Part shown: in pieces, positions 1-8,101 of the stretch
Numbering within the stretch: position 1 is the stretch's first letter
Layout: each line of letters begins with the position of its first letter
Source of the DNA: Gammaproteobacteria bacterium
GTDB lineage: Bacteria; Pseudomonadota; Gammaproteobacteria; HTCC5015
Direction: 5' to 3'
Assembly: GCA_028284675.1 (NCBI GenBank)
Contig: JANQRI010000019.1
Coordinates: 124,001-188,000, forward strand
Length of the DNA: 64,000 nt
Notes under the pieces: model-generated
The model's input: the letters and a program-made list of their open reading frames with translations, nothing else
The model's database searches: none
Told to the model about the DNA's origin: nothing
Made by a program: the position numbers and the translations under genes

Positions 1-639
1 GAATGCAAATGGTCGAGCTGTAAAAAACACCCGAAAAAAATCAATTATCCGAATAAAGGCCGGGTCACGAAAGGCGGGTACCGCGGTGCATGGATTAAGC
101 TCGGTATGTGTCCCTGGAATTTGTATGCAACCACCCGCAAGCGGCTTTGGAAAAACGGCAAAGCAATTAAAACTCATATATACCAGTTTGAAGCACATCA
201 TCTTTTGCCGACAACTTTGGTTAATAAAACTTCTACTCTTAAAGAAAATGCAGTATTGATTGATTATAACTGTGATGATGCGATCAACGGTTTGTTATTG
301 CCAAAGCATAAAATGGATTCACCGGTGCATAAACTGCCGATACACAAAGGTATGCATCCTAATGATGGATATATGACACCGATTAAGAAAAAACTTGAGA
401 AAATCGAAGAAGATTATGACGGTATCTGTAAAGATGATGCAGCCTGCACGGCCGGCCCGCAGGCCAATTTAAAAAGCGAGCTTGAAGCAATATCGCAAAC
501 GGCGAAACAGAAAATATTCAATATCCGCAGTGGAAAAAACTACTGGTCACTTACAAAAAATGCTTTACATACATTCAGGGATGCGGAGAAGGAATACCAG
601 CGTCGCTTAGAATTAAACAAGCAGCTTGAAAGCGAATAA
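1..639 (+). CDS. Polymorphic toxin C-terminus, AHH-type nuclease (5' partial)
   Basis: The frame is open from the first base, so only the C-terminal 212 residues are visible. Seen: a motif FEAHHLLP about 60-70 residues into the fragment, then DDAINGLLLPKH and HKGMHPNDGY. This is the A-H-H / N-G-LP / H-x-x-x-H-x-x-Y pattern of the AHH family of HNH/Endo VII-fold toxin nucleases. Family knowledge: these domains sit at the C-terminus of large secreted effectors (T6SS PAAR/VgrG-linked or contact-dependent) and cut nucleic acid in a competitor. The tail is basic and probably helical. The next gene, 16 bases downstream, is an Imm11-type immunity gene, which fits a toxin-immunity pair. The delivery part is outside the window, so the secretion route is unknown. 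An internal ATG at 106 exists but lies inside the conserved fold. Confidence 0.75.
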   Translation, partial: ECKWSSCKKHPKKINYPNKGRVTKGGYRGAWIKLGMCPWNLYATTRKRLWKNGKAIKTHIYQFEAHHLLPTTLVNKTSTLKENAVLIDYNCDDAINGLLLPKHKMDSPVHKLPIHKGMHPNDGYMTPIKKKLEKIEEDYDGICKDDAACTAGPQANLKSELEAISQTAKQKIFNIRSGKNYWSLTKNALHTFRDAEKEYQRRLELNKQLESE

Positions 640-655
640 CTAAAGGGGTTTTAAA

Positions 656-1222
656 ATGGCATATTTTGTTATGGATTATAAGATGGGTGCCGGTGCGGCA
701 TTTATTATGGAAAGGCCAAAGAATATCGATGAGAAATTGAAGTTCCATGTCGGTATTAAGCTGGATGTAGAGCTGCCCGTAATCGAATTTATTTTGGATA
801 AAGACTCGCAGGGCAAAGTGTTGGATTTTCTCGATGCAACAATTCCCGGGCTGGTAATGTCGGGCAAGCTTAAAGCGGCGCTTGAAAAAGCCGGTATCGA
901 TAATATTGATTACTATCCGGCGAAAATTACCGATAAAGTTAGTAAGAAAGTTTACGAAGATTATTTTGTTGCGAATGTGATCGGTGTGATTGCGTGTCTG
1001 GACTGGGATAGTTCCGAATATACCACGCGTATCGGCATGCCTGATGTATTAAGATCAATTGAGGACATGCAGCTGGATTATTCCAAAATACATGACCAAA
1101 AAATATTCCGGCTGAAAGAATGGCTGGGCATTGTTGTCGTTGACGAGAGTGTCAAAAAAACCGTAGAAGCAGCCAAAATCACCGGTGTGGACTTCTTGCC
1201 GGTTGAGGGTTATGAAATTTAG
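656..1222 (+). CDS. Imm11-type (DUF1629) immunity protein
   Basis: 188 residues, predicted cytoplasmic with no signal or membrane segment. The middle reads LKAALEKAGIDNIDYYPAKI and the end reads SVKKTVEAAKITGVDFLPV. Both are recognisable Imm11/DUF1629 signatures: a ligand-like motif, then 'V.G.V.CLD...SEY', then an FRL..W segment and the closing 'VK...EAA..TGV.F.P'. Family role: binding and neutralising the cognate toxin of the preceding gene. An AAAGGGG ribosome-binding site lies just upstream of the ATG. Its stop codon overlaps, tail to tail, the stop codon of the minus-strand peptidase gene, and no terminator is visible between them. Family assignment is by motif memory only. Confidence 0.72.
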   Translation: MAYFVMDYKMGAGAAFIMERPKNIDEKLKFHVGIKLDVELPVIEFILDKDSQGKVLDFLDATIPGLVMSGKLKAALEKAGIDNIDYYPAKITDKVSKKVYEDYFVANVIGVIACLDWDSSEYTTRIGMPDVLRSIEDMQLDYSKIHDQKIFRLKEWLGIVVVDESVKKTVEAAKITGVDFLPVEGYEI

Positions 1223-2610
1223 CGCTCTGTGTAATTCAATGCCAGTTGCGGGATCTCGGTGCGGTCCAGCTTTGCGGTCAGGCGCTGTGCATACGCAATA
1301 AAGTCCTGCTTGCGTTTTTCATCAATAATTTTATGTGAGTGCCTGATCGCGAGTGGATCGTGATGAGCACCGTCAATCCGGAATTCATAATGCAGGTGTG
1401 AGCCGGTTGCCAGCCCGGACTTGCCGACATAACCGATAACCTGTCCCTGCCGGACGCGCCGGCCCGCTTGCGTCTGTATCGCGTAGCGGCTCATATGCGC
1501 ATAGAGCGTACTGTAACGTTCGCCATGCTGGATGATAATCGTATTGCCATACCCGCCTTTTTTGCCGCGAAAAACAATCATGCCATCGCCGGTTGCCTTG
1601 ATCGGTGTACCTTTTTTGGCGGCATAGTCGACGCCGCGATGTGCACGAATTTTCGACAGGATCGGGTGTTTACGGTTTAAGTCAAATTTTGAAGACACTA
1701 AAGGGTAGTCGACCGGATTACGCAGAAACGGTTTGCGTATACTGATGCCGTCCGGCCGGTAGTATTCGGCTTTGCCGTTTTCAGCGGTGTAGCGTATGGC
1801 GCGGTAACGCTTACCATTATTGATAAATTCCGCCGCCAGAATCGGACTGTCGGAAATTTTTTCGCCGCCGCGATAATGCTCTTCAAAAATCAGGGTAAAG
1901 CGGTCACCTTTTTTGACATCACGGGAGAAATCAATATCCCAGTCAAATATTGTCGCGAGTTCCAGTGTCATTGGTTTTGATAAACCGAGTTCCCGGGCGG
2001 TTTTAAACAATGAGCTTTGGATGACGCCTGTCTTTTTAACGGTTTGGACTTTAAGCGGTCGGTTGACCAGGGATGTTTTAAAAGTTGCAAGCCCGTCAAC
2101 GTTGGTTTTATCGATCAGTAGCCGTTTTGAGTCATGGATATCGTATTTCATTGCAATGACTTTGCCGGTCGGCAGCATACGCAGGCCGATTTTATCGCCG
2201 GGGTATAAATTACGGAGGTATATCGCCGGTTCTTCCAAAGCCAGTATCGCTTTGATATCGTTCGGGTTGGCGTTGGCAAGTGTGCCTATCTTCTTTAAAT
2301 CATAACCGGGTTTTACCGTTAAGGTCTTCCAGGTCGCGTCCAGGTATTTTGTGGCACTTTGTTTTTTGTGCAGTGAGTTTTTATCATAGGCTGCTGTTTC
2401 CAGCGTATTTCTGTTCTTGTTTCCCAGGTAGGCGAGTGCAACCGGTGCTGTCAGTGCCGGTCCAGATGAGGCCTCGGTCTGGGTTGATTTGGCCGCCAAA
2501 AATGTCGATACCATGACGGCTGTGAGTAAAATAACGTTGTGAATACGCCGGTATCGGACTTTTGACTGCTCGGGTTTGGGCTTGCCCTGATTGTTTGTAT
2601 ATTGCCGCAT
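1219..2610 (-). CDS. M23 family peptidoglycan endopeptidase, MepM-like
   Basis: 463 residues. It has a basic N-terminus, one hydrophobic segment at about 25-42 (signal anchor or uncleaved signal), a LysM/OapA-like region at about 95-150, and a C-terminal M23 domain at about 310-420. Catalytic features are visible: HRGVDYAA (zinc-binding H-x-x-x-D), GYGNTIIIQHG, YSTLYAHMS and the GSHLHYEF H-x-H motif. Family role: DD-endopeptidase that opens peptide crosslinks in the periplasm for wall growth. Length and layout match MepM/YebA-type enzymes rather than LytM activators, because the zinc ligands are complete. It stands alone between the immunity gene and a DUF4124 gene, with no evident functional link. 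The ribosome-binding site is weak; the start was chosen because it includes the hydrophobic segment. Confidence 0.85.
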   Translation of the reverse strand: MRQYTNNQGKPKPEQSKVRYRRIHNVILLTAVMVSTFLAAKSTQTEASSGPALTAPVALAYLGNKNRNTLETAAYDKNSLHKKQSATKYLDATWKTLTVKPGYDLKKIGTLANANPNDIKAILALEEPAIYLRNLYPGDKIGLRMLPTGKVIAMKYDIHDSKRLLIDKTNVDGLATFKTSLVNRPLKVQTVKKTGVIQSSLFKTARELGLSKPMTLELATIFDWDIDFSRDVKKGDRFTLIFEEHYRGGEKISDSPILAAEFINNGKRYRAIRYTAENGKAEYYRPDGISIRKPFLRNPVDYPLVSSKFDLNRKHPILSKIRAHRGVDYAAKKGTPIKATGDGMIVFRGKKGGYGNTIIIQHGERYSTLYAHMSRYAIQTQAGRRVRQGQVIGYVGKSGLATGSHLHYEFRIDGAHHDPLAIRHSHKIIDEKRKQDFIAYAQRLTAKLDRTEIPQLALNYTER

Positions 2611-2939
2611 TTTAATTTAAGTATTTGATTTTATTGAAATTCCATGTATTCTAAAGTCCATTTGCATTATTATGTGTTGTTCGGATTGTAAATAAATCCG
2701 GTTATTAAGCAGCTAAGCAGCAAAAATCGTGCACACTGCCGATAACCGGTTTAAATCCGGTCATGAATAGTGTGGTTGTGCCGGTTTTTCTGATTTCGTG
2801 ATACTTGAAGTTTTGTTTGTAAAAAAGGGTCCAGTCAATTGAGTGTGTATAAAAGCTGACACAGCTCGAATAGGGGCAAACATTTTTGTCATAATTTGCC
2901 TTTTCGGGGCAGCTGCGGATTGGCATCAGGAGATTAGCT
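2611..2939. other. Intergenic region with dyad symmetries
   Basis: A 329-base non-coding stretch between divergent genes, so it should hold promoters for both. It contains CCGGTTAT at 2698-2705 matched by ATAACCGG at 2742-2749, and an overlapping shorter dyad ACCGG/CCGGT at about 2746-2761. A GCCGATAA string at 2738-2745 resembles a sigma-28 -10 box, but no acceptable -35 box sits at the right distance. No gene is supported here. Confidence 0.4.
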
Positions 2940-3707
2940 ATGGTTAATGGGTTGTTCAAATCATTTTCCTTAATATTGATTTGTGCAGTGTACTTCTGCG
3001 GTACTACGGATGTTAATGCGGCGATGTACAAATGCGCAGATGCGGACGGCAATATCAGTTATTCCCAACTGCCATGCGCCAATACACAGCAGTCCAAACA
3101 GCTCAGTAAATCACGTGTGCGGAAAACAACCGATGCGGTTTGCGGTGAAGTCAGGCAATTTGCGCTAAAAGTCGCGAGGGCGATGCGTAACGGGGTTGAA
3201 GTTAGTGAAACGATTGACCGACATGGCGGATTGGACCTTATCTCGAAAGGGGCGCTGGGTATTGTCAACTATGTTTATTCATATCGTGTTAATAAAAATG
3301 TTTCCTCTGCCAAAATAGGCTCTCTATCGGTTATTAAGTGTAATAATGGTGCTTTCGGCCGGCTGGAATACGCAGATATTCCCGGTGCGATAGATCCCGA
3401 GTCTGAGGAAGCGATGCAACTGCGTTTGTTGGAGGCGCAGAGCGGTGGTAATTTCACCGGCACCGCTAATGAGATGGCTGAACCTCCCCAGCGTAAACCA
3501 CAGAGTACCCCGCGATCGGGCAATTACAGTAAAAAAACAACAGATTCCCAAAATGCTCACGCTAGCCGAAACTGTGAACGATATAAAAATTCTTTAAAAC
3601 GTCTGGATGAACGTATGCGCAGTGGTTACAACGCTGCTGAATATGACGATTTACGAGCAAAGCGGAAAGAATACCGCAGACTGATAAAACAGTGGTGCAA
3701 TAAATGA
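2940..3707 (+). CDS. DUF4124 domain-containing exported protein
   Basis: 255 residues. A signal peptide (hydrophobic 7-20, cleavage after about 'VNA') is followed by a DUF4124-like segment, MYKCADADGNISYSQLPC, with its typical paired cysteines and aromatic residues. The middle (about 65-135) has a further predicted folded region with two cysteines. The tail is charged and ends in an ERYKNSLKRLDERM... RRLIKQWC segment like the C-terminal helical part of other DUF4124 proteins. The role of the family is unknown. A good AGGAG site precedes the ATG. It is followed by a strong terminator, so it appears to be a single-gene unit. No link to the motility genes can be seen. Confidence 0.75.
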   Translation: MVNGLFKSFSLILICAVYFCGTTDVNAAMYKCADADGNISYSQLPCANTQQSKQLSKSRVRKTTDAVCGEVRQFALKVARAMRNGVEVSETIDRHGGLDLISKGALGIVNYVYSYRVNKNVSSAKIGSLSVIKCNNGAFGRLEYADIPGAIDPESEEAMQLRLLEAQSGGNFTGTANEMAEPPQRKPQSTPRSGNYSKKTTDSQNAHASRNCERYKNSLKRLDERMRSGYNAAEYDDLRAKRKEYRRLIKQWCNK

Positions 3708-3793
3708 CCGTATACAGATACGTTAAATCCCGATTTTTGTATAGCTTCTAACTTTGTTAAATACCCCTAAAAAATCTTTATCCTTCATCGTTT

Positions 3794-3840
3794 AAAGCCG
3801 GATTTTTACCTTGTATCGCAGGGTATGCCGGCTTTTTTTT
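3794..3840 (+). terminator. Rho-independent terminator after the DUF4124 gene
   Basis: AAAGCCGG (3794-3801) pairs with CCGGCTTT (3828-3835), and the second arm runs into a T tract ending at 3840. It separates the DUF4124 gene from the chemosensory operon. Confidence 0.8.
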
Positions 3841-3889
3841 GCACATATTACATGCGATTGGGTTTTCTGGAAGCTGATTGCAGGTTCTC

Positions 3890-3916
3890 TAAAGTTAACT
3901 GTGGCGTTACCGATAA
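3890..3916 (+). promoter_or_regulatory. Sigma-28 (FliA) promoter of the chemosensory operon
   Basis: TAAAGTTA (3890-3897), an 11-base spacer, then ACCGATAA (3909-3916). The known FliA consensus is TAAAGTTT-N11-GCCGATAA; this site differs in one base of each box and has exact spacing. It lies about 125 bases upstream of the first response regulator gene and just downstream of the preceding terminator. The leader of about 115 bases shows no other gene. Confidence 0.8.
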
Positions 3917-4040
3917 GCTATTTGCTGGATGAATTCTTCGTCATCGCTTAGCAGGCAGATAATTTCAGTATTTATGTATCAGTTTTTATTACTAGTGATT
4001 ATGCCGGCACGATTAAATTTTATTTTTGGGGGTATTAAGT

Positions 4041-4880
4041 GTGGCTGTTGAGGCTCGAAACTTTTTACTTGGGCTAATAGGACTGGATCCTACGGAAGCC
4101 TCTGCGGTGAAAAGTATATGCAATATCTCCAAGTCTTTTTCAGGTCGACAGCGCAGCTATAGTATTGCAGACGAGACACAATTGGATAAAGCGGAAATAC
4201 TTGTTGTGAACCCCGGTGCGGGCAGCAATTTAATGACTTTAACTAAAATTAATAATGGCCCTGCAAAAAAGAAACCGGTGATTTATATCGCACAACAGCT
4301 CGGTAAGGAACTGGATCAAGGTGAGTATCTGATCAATAGAATGCACCTTTCTTCAGCACTGCTGGCGCTATTGGATCGTATCAGTTTCGAGGACTTTAAA
4401 TATGCGCCTGAATTGATGGTTGGATCGGCTGATGCTGCAACTGCAAAAATGATGGAGGCGATGGCTGATAGGCCCAGTAATCAGAGCTCGGTTGCCAGGG
4501 TGTTGATCATTGATGACAGCCAGTCAGTAAGAACGCAAATGCAGCTTTGTATGCGTCTATATGACGTAACCTGCGATTTTGCCGAGGATGCCGAAACCGG
4601 GATTTCAATGACGAGGCAAAATGACTATGACCTGGTTTTTTTGGATGTGATTATGCCTGGTATGGACGGCTACAAAGCCTGTAAGTTTATTAAAACAGAT
4701 CCTGACACACAGAATTTGCCGGTTGTATTGTTAACCAGTAAAAACTCTCCCTTCGATAAAGTTCGCGGTGTGATGTCCGGTAGCGATAAATACCTGGTGA
4801 AGCCGTTGGATCAGGTCAGGCTGGAAGAGACATTGCGGGAATTTATACCTGTTTTGCAAAGCCAGGCAAAGGCGATTTGA
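4041..4880 (+). CDS. Two-domain response regulator: pseudo-receiver plus PilG-like receiver
   Basis: 279 residues from a GTG start with GGGGG about eight bases upstream; an in-frame TTG at 4026 overlaps that site and is unlikely. The C-terminal half (about 153-275) is a complete receiver: acidic pair D158-D159, phospho-acceptor D202 in LVFLDVIMPGMDGY, T in LLTSKN and K254 in YLVKPL, close to PilG. The N-terminal 120 residues look like a second, decayed receiver: strand 3 is 'EILVVNPGAG' with Asn where the phospho-Asp belongs, and strand 4 is KPVIYIAQ. Family role: output regulator phosphorylated by the CheA-type kinase, affecting pilus or motor function. It is first gene of the operon, and ordinary PilG lacks the N-terminal half. 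Confidence 0.8.
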   Translation: MAVEARNFLLGLIGLDPTEASAVKSICNISKSFSGRQRSYSIADETQLDKAEILVVNPGAGSNLMTLTKINNGPAKKKPVIYIAQQLGKELDQGEYLINRMHLSSALLALLDRISFEDFKYAPELMVGSADAATAKMMEAMADRPSNQSSVARVLIIDDSQSVRTQMQLCMRLYDVTCDFAEDAETGISMTRQNDYDLVFLDVIMPGMDGYKACKFIKTDPDTQNLPVVLLTSKNSPFDKVRGVMSGSDKYLVKPLDQVRLEETLREFIPVLQSQAKAI

Positions 4881-4921
4881 GATTAGGCCGTATTTATATT
4901 TATTAAAGAGGTGATGGGAAA

Positions 4922-5299
4922 ATGCTAAATAAGATATTAGTTGTCGACGATACAAATGCTGATTTAACCAATATTAAAAATGTTGTTTATGAAGCAGGGT
5001 ATGTGGTAGTGGCTGCCAATTCAGGGCTTGAAGCGGTGAATAAAGCAAAGTCAGAAAAGCCTGATCTTATTTTTATGGATGTGGTCATGGATGGTATGGA
5101 TGGTTATGAAGCCTGCAGAAAACTCAAAGAAGACCCTGACACCAAAGCAATTCCTGTGGTTTTTGTAACCAGCAAAAACCAAAAAGCCGATAAGGTCTGG
5201 GCTGAATTGCAGGGTGGAGAGGCATTTATTACCAAGCCGTTTAGCTCACAGCAGATTGTTGATCAGATTAATGAAATCGAAACCAAAAAGGCCAGTTAA
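4922..5299 (+). CDS. PilH/CheY-like single-domain response regulator
   Basis: 125 residues, one receiver domain filling the protein. Acidic pair D9-D10, phospho-acceptor D53 in LIFMDVVMDGMDGYEACRKL, T at 83 and K105 in FITKPF are all present. The sequence resembles PilH, the second receiver of Pil-Chp systems, which is thought to act as a phosphate sink or antagonist of PilG. An AGAGGTGA site precedes the ATG. It follows the PilG-like gene by 41 bases and precedes the CheW gene, the order pilG-pilH-pilI-pilJ-chpA of Pseudomonas. Confidence 0.82.
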   Translation: MLNKILVVDDTNADLTNIKNVVYEAGYVVVAANSGLEAVNKAKSEKPDLIFMDVVMDGMDGYEACRKLKEDPDTKAIPVVFVTSKNQKADKVWAELQGGEAFITKPFSSQQIVDQINEIETKKAS

Positions 5300-5340
5300 A
5301 TGGTTTTTAGAAAAAAGTTGTTTAACGTAAGAGTAGCGTT

Positions 5341-5892
5341 ATGAATGAAACTGATACACCAGCCGGCCTGGGCTCTTCCGGCGCGGTACCATTGGGGTTG
5401 CCGGCGCAGAACATGATGCCGGAACCGGCTGCCCAGAATACGCCGGATGAGGAGTTGGGTGATATTCGGTTTGGTTTTAGTATGGATGATTTGAGCTTGC
5501 TGTTAATGAAAGGGCTTTACAGTGAGTTTATTGAAATGCCCGCCATCTGCCCAATTCCCAATACGCCTACCTGGTTGTTTGGGGTCAGTAATCTTCGTGG
5601 GGCTGTATACCCTATATTTGATTTTTATTTTTTACTTGGCCTTAAAAAACCGCCATCGCGGGAGCTGGGTTTGTTGATACTGGATAGGGGGGAAAAAATG
5701 GTCGGGTTTCCGATAAAAGGCTCACCGGTATCTGTTAAAGGCTTATTGCCGCAGACGGAAAATATGCTGCCAAGTCTGCCGGCGCGTCTGACAGGCTGTA
5801 TATCCGATGCTTATTTTGAAGGCAGGAAAAGGTGGTTGGAATTTGATCATGAGGCTTTTTTTAGCTCGTTGATAAAAGAAATTGGAATGTAA
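5341..5892 (+). CDS. CheW-like adaptor (PilI-like)
   Basis: 183 residues. A variable Ala/Pro-rich leader of about 40 residues is followed by a CheW domain containing IRFGFSMDDL, FIEMPAICPIPNTPTWLFGVSNLRGAVYPIFDF and LLILDRG. The GVxNLRG motif is the classical CheW/PilI signature. Role: couples the chemoreceptor to the histidine kinase at the inner-membrane array. The gene is in the third place of the operon, as pilI is in Pil-Chp clusters. A short G6A6 run at about 5688-5699 lies inside the gene, a minor slippage-prone spot with the frame intact. Confidence 0.82.
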   Translation: MNETDTPAGLGSSGAVPLGLPAQNMMPEPAAQNTPDEELGDIRFGFSMDDLSLLLMKGLYSEFIEMPAICPIPNTPTWLFGVSNLRGAVYPIFDFYFLLGLKKPPSRELGLLILDRGEKMVGFPIKGSPVSVKGLLPQTENMLPSLPARLTGCISDAYFEGRKRWLEFDHEAFFSSLIKEIGM

Positions 5893-5912
5893 TGTATCTG
5901 TAGGAGATTACA

Positions 5913-8060
5913 ATGAAACTCTTGGAAAAGCAGAAAATTAACCGGAAGTTTACGTTGCTGTTTGGCGTGATTATATTCGGATTCATCGTACTCGGTTTTT
6001 CTTATGCACTGGTGCTGGAATCCCAGGGTGCGGCAGAAGCGGAACTCAGGCAGGCTTTGGACTATCAGGAAGCCACTAAAGAGGCTTCTGAAACATTTAC
6101 CCTGATTCGGGTATTGTCCCAGGAGTTTTATCTGACTTATGAACTCAGTGTATTGAGTGATTATTATGACAGGATAACCGCTTTGAACGAGAATCTGAAG
6201 CAGCTGATATCGGGTGCAGCTACTGAAGAACAGAAACAGCTGGCACAGCAGGCGACAAAAGAAGTGGAGGCGCATACTTTGGCGTATAAAGAAGCCTCTG
6301 ATGCGGTGGTAGAACTCGGTTTGACCCAGGATTTGGGGCTTCGCGGCAAGATGCGCAATTTTGTGCATAATGCAGAAGAGGCAATCAAGAAGGTTAAAAG
6401 CGTTTATCTGGACCGCTCGATGCTGCTGATGCGCCGGCATGAGAAAGATTTTCTGGTAAGAAAACTTGAAAAATACGTAGACCGACATGCGAAGGAGTAC
6501 CGGATATTTACCGGTTTGCTTAGAGCGGCGAGTTTGCCAAGCAAGGAGCGCGGAGAAATCGCAACGAATATGAGCAAATATCGTGACAGTTTTAATGGCT
6601 TTGTTGCAGGTGTTCGGAAGTCGGATAGCAGTCGCGCAAGATTGGGTACGGTTGCCGAAAGTACGTCTGCCGCCATGAATAATTTATTTGTCAGTGCGCA
6701 AGGCCAGGTCGAAACAATCCGGCAGGCACAGACCGGTCAGGCCAACCTGGCGTTAACCTGGTTTGGTATCGCGATTATTATGGTTACTATAATGATATCC
6801 GCAACCCTGTATTTTCTGGCCAGGGATATTATCCGTCCGATGCGGGTTCTGCAAAACACGATCGGTGAGGTTAACAGAGGTAATATGGGTGCCCGGGTTA
6901 TGCTCTCCAGGGGTGATGAGATTGGTGAGTTGGGCAATGCGTTTGATAACCTGCTCGATGAAAGAATTTCGTCACTGCAAGAGGCAGAAAAAGAGGCGGA
7001 ACGACTGAACAACTCGGTTGTGACACTGATCAAGGCGGTGAAAGTGATCAGTGATAAAGACTTTACCCAAAAAGTACCGGTCTCAGAGGATATCACCGGG
7101 GTGATATCCGACTCGCTAAACCTGCTTGTATCAGAGACAACGAAAATTCTCGGCGATATCCGGAATATATCCTATGACATTTCCGGCGTATCTTCGGTGG
7201 TTAAAACACAGTCTGATACGGTGATTAAAGTCGCAGACTTTGAGCGTACCCAGGTAGAGCAGGCGGCCAGCAGTTTGGAGGACTCTTCAAAAACAATGGT
7301 TGCGGTTGCTGAACATGCCCAGGAAGCAAGTAACTCGGCGGATGCCGCGATTCAGACCACTGAAGGCGCACTGCAGGCGGTGAACAATACGATCGAAGGT
7401 ATTAACGGTATCCGCGGCACGATTAGCGAGACGGAAAAACGCATGAAGCGACTGGGTGAACGTTCTCAGGAAATTACCCGGGTTGTGAGTCTGATTAACG
7501 CGATTGCTGAAAGAACACACACCCTTGCACTGAATGCAAGTATGCATGCGGCCTCTGCCGGTGCGGCCGGTCGTGGTTTTGCGGTGGTTGCGGATGAGGT
7601 ACAGCGCCTGGCGGAAAATGCACGTGAGGCGACATCCGAAATCTCGGTGCTGGTTGATAATATCCGGATTGAAACGGTTGATACGGTTAACACAATGAAC
7701 GAGGCGATTTCTCAGGTGGCTAAAGGTACCAAGCTTGCGGGACAGGCCGGGGAAATTATGAAAACCACGCAGGAACGAACCACAGAGCTCGTAAACTACG
7801 TACAGCAGATCGCACAAGAGTCGAAGAAGCAGGCCGAAACAACCGAGGCTCTGCGTGTGCAGGCAGCAAACATTAAAGCCAGTACTTACAAAACCAGTGA
7901 AGAGCTTGGTGCGCAAACAAAAAGTACCGAGGAACTGGTGGCTTATGCGGGTAAGCTGGTAAATGCAGTATCTGTGTTTAAACTCTCTGACGCACCGCGG
8001 GATGACCAGCCTGAGCCTGCAACCAAGGGTGATGTTGGTGATGTAAAAACAGCCGTTTAA
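5913..8060 (+). CDS. PilJ-like methyl-accepting chemoreceptor
   Basis: 715 residues. TM1 at about 13-35, a helical periplasmic domain to about 279, TM2 at about 280-302, then HAMP (about 303-355), a long coiled-coil signalling region, and the hairpin tip near 525-580 (LALNASMHAASAG...GRGFAVVADEVQRLAENA). Role: senses an envelope or extracellular signal and controls the CheA-type kinase through CheW. The layout is that of PilJ-type receptors. A good AGGAGA site sets the start. No cheB or cheR gene is in the operon, so adaptation enzymes, if used, are elsewhere. The periplasmic domain may contact the binding protein encoded two genes downstream, but that is inference. Confidence 0.85.
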   Translation: MKLLEKQKINRKFTLLFGVIIFGFIVLGFSYALVLESQGAAEAELRQALDYQEATKEASETFTLIRVLSQEFYLTYELSVLSDYYDRITALNENLKQLISGAATEEQKQLAQQATKEVEAHTLAYKEASDAVVELGLTQDLGLRGKMRNFVHNAEEAIKKVKSVYLDRSMLLMRRHEKDFLVRKLEKYVDRHAKEYRIFTGLLRAASLPSKERGEIATNMSKYRDSFNGFVAGVRKSDSSRARLGTVAESTSAAMNNLFVSAQGQVETIRQAQTGQANLALTWFGIAIIMVTIMISATLYFLARDIIRPMRVLQNTIGEVNRGNMGARVMLSRGDEIGELGNAFDNLLDERISSLQEAEKEAERLNNSVVTLIKAVKVISDKDFTQKVPVSEDITGVISDSLNLLVSETTKILGDIRNISYDISGVSSVVKTQSDTVIKVADFERTQVEQAASSLEDSSKTMVAVAEHAQEASNSADAAIQTTEGALQAVNNTIEGINGIRGTISETEKRMKRLGERSQEITRVVSLINAIAERTHTLALNASMHAASAGAAGRGFAVVADEVQRLAENAREATSEISVLVDNIRIETVDTVNTMNEAISQVAKGTKLAGQAGEIMKTTQERTTELVNYVQQIAQESKKQAETTEALRVQAANIKASTYKTSEELGAQTKSTEELVAYAGKLVNAVSVFKLSDAPRDDQPEPATKGDVGDVKTAV

Positions 8061-8101
8061 CTGAGTATGTGATCGCGGACTAATCTGAAACAGGTGTCAA
8101 T

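Noticed and set aside
2719..2745. GCCGATAA as a possible sigma-28 promoter for the DUF4124 gene
   Set aside because: The -35 position reads AGCAAAAA, far from TAAAG, and the gene start is almost 200 bases away.
2705..3052. A 115-codon minus-strand reading frame overlapping the DUF4124 gene
   Set aside because: It runs opposite to a well-supported gene with signal peptide and good ribosome-binding site, and its own translation shows no domain.
7287..7916. Long minus-strand frames inside the chemoreceptor and other flagellar genes
   Set aside because: They are shadows of strongly supported plus-strand genes and show no recognisable domains or signals.
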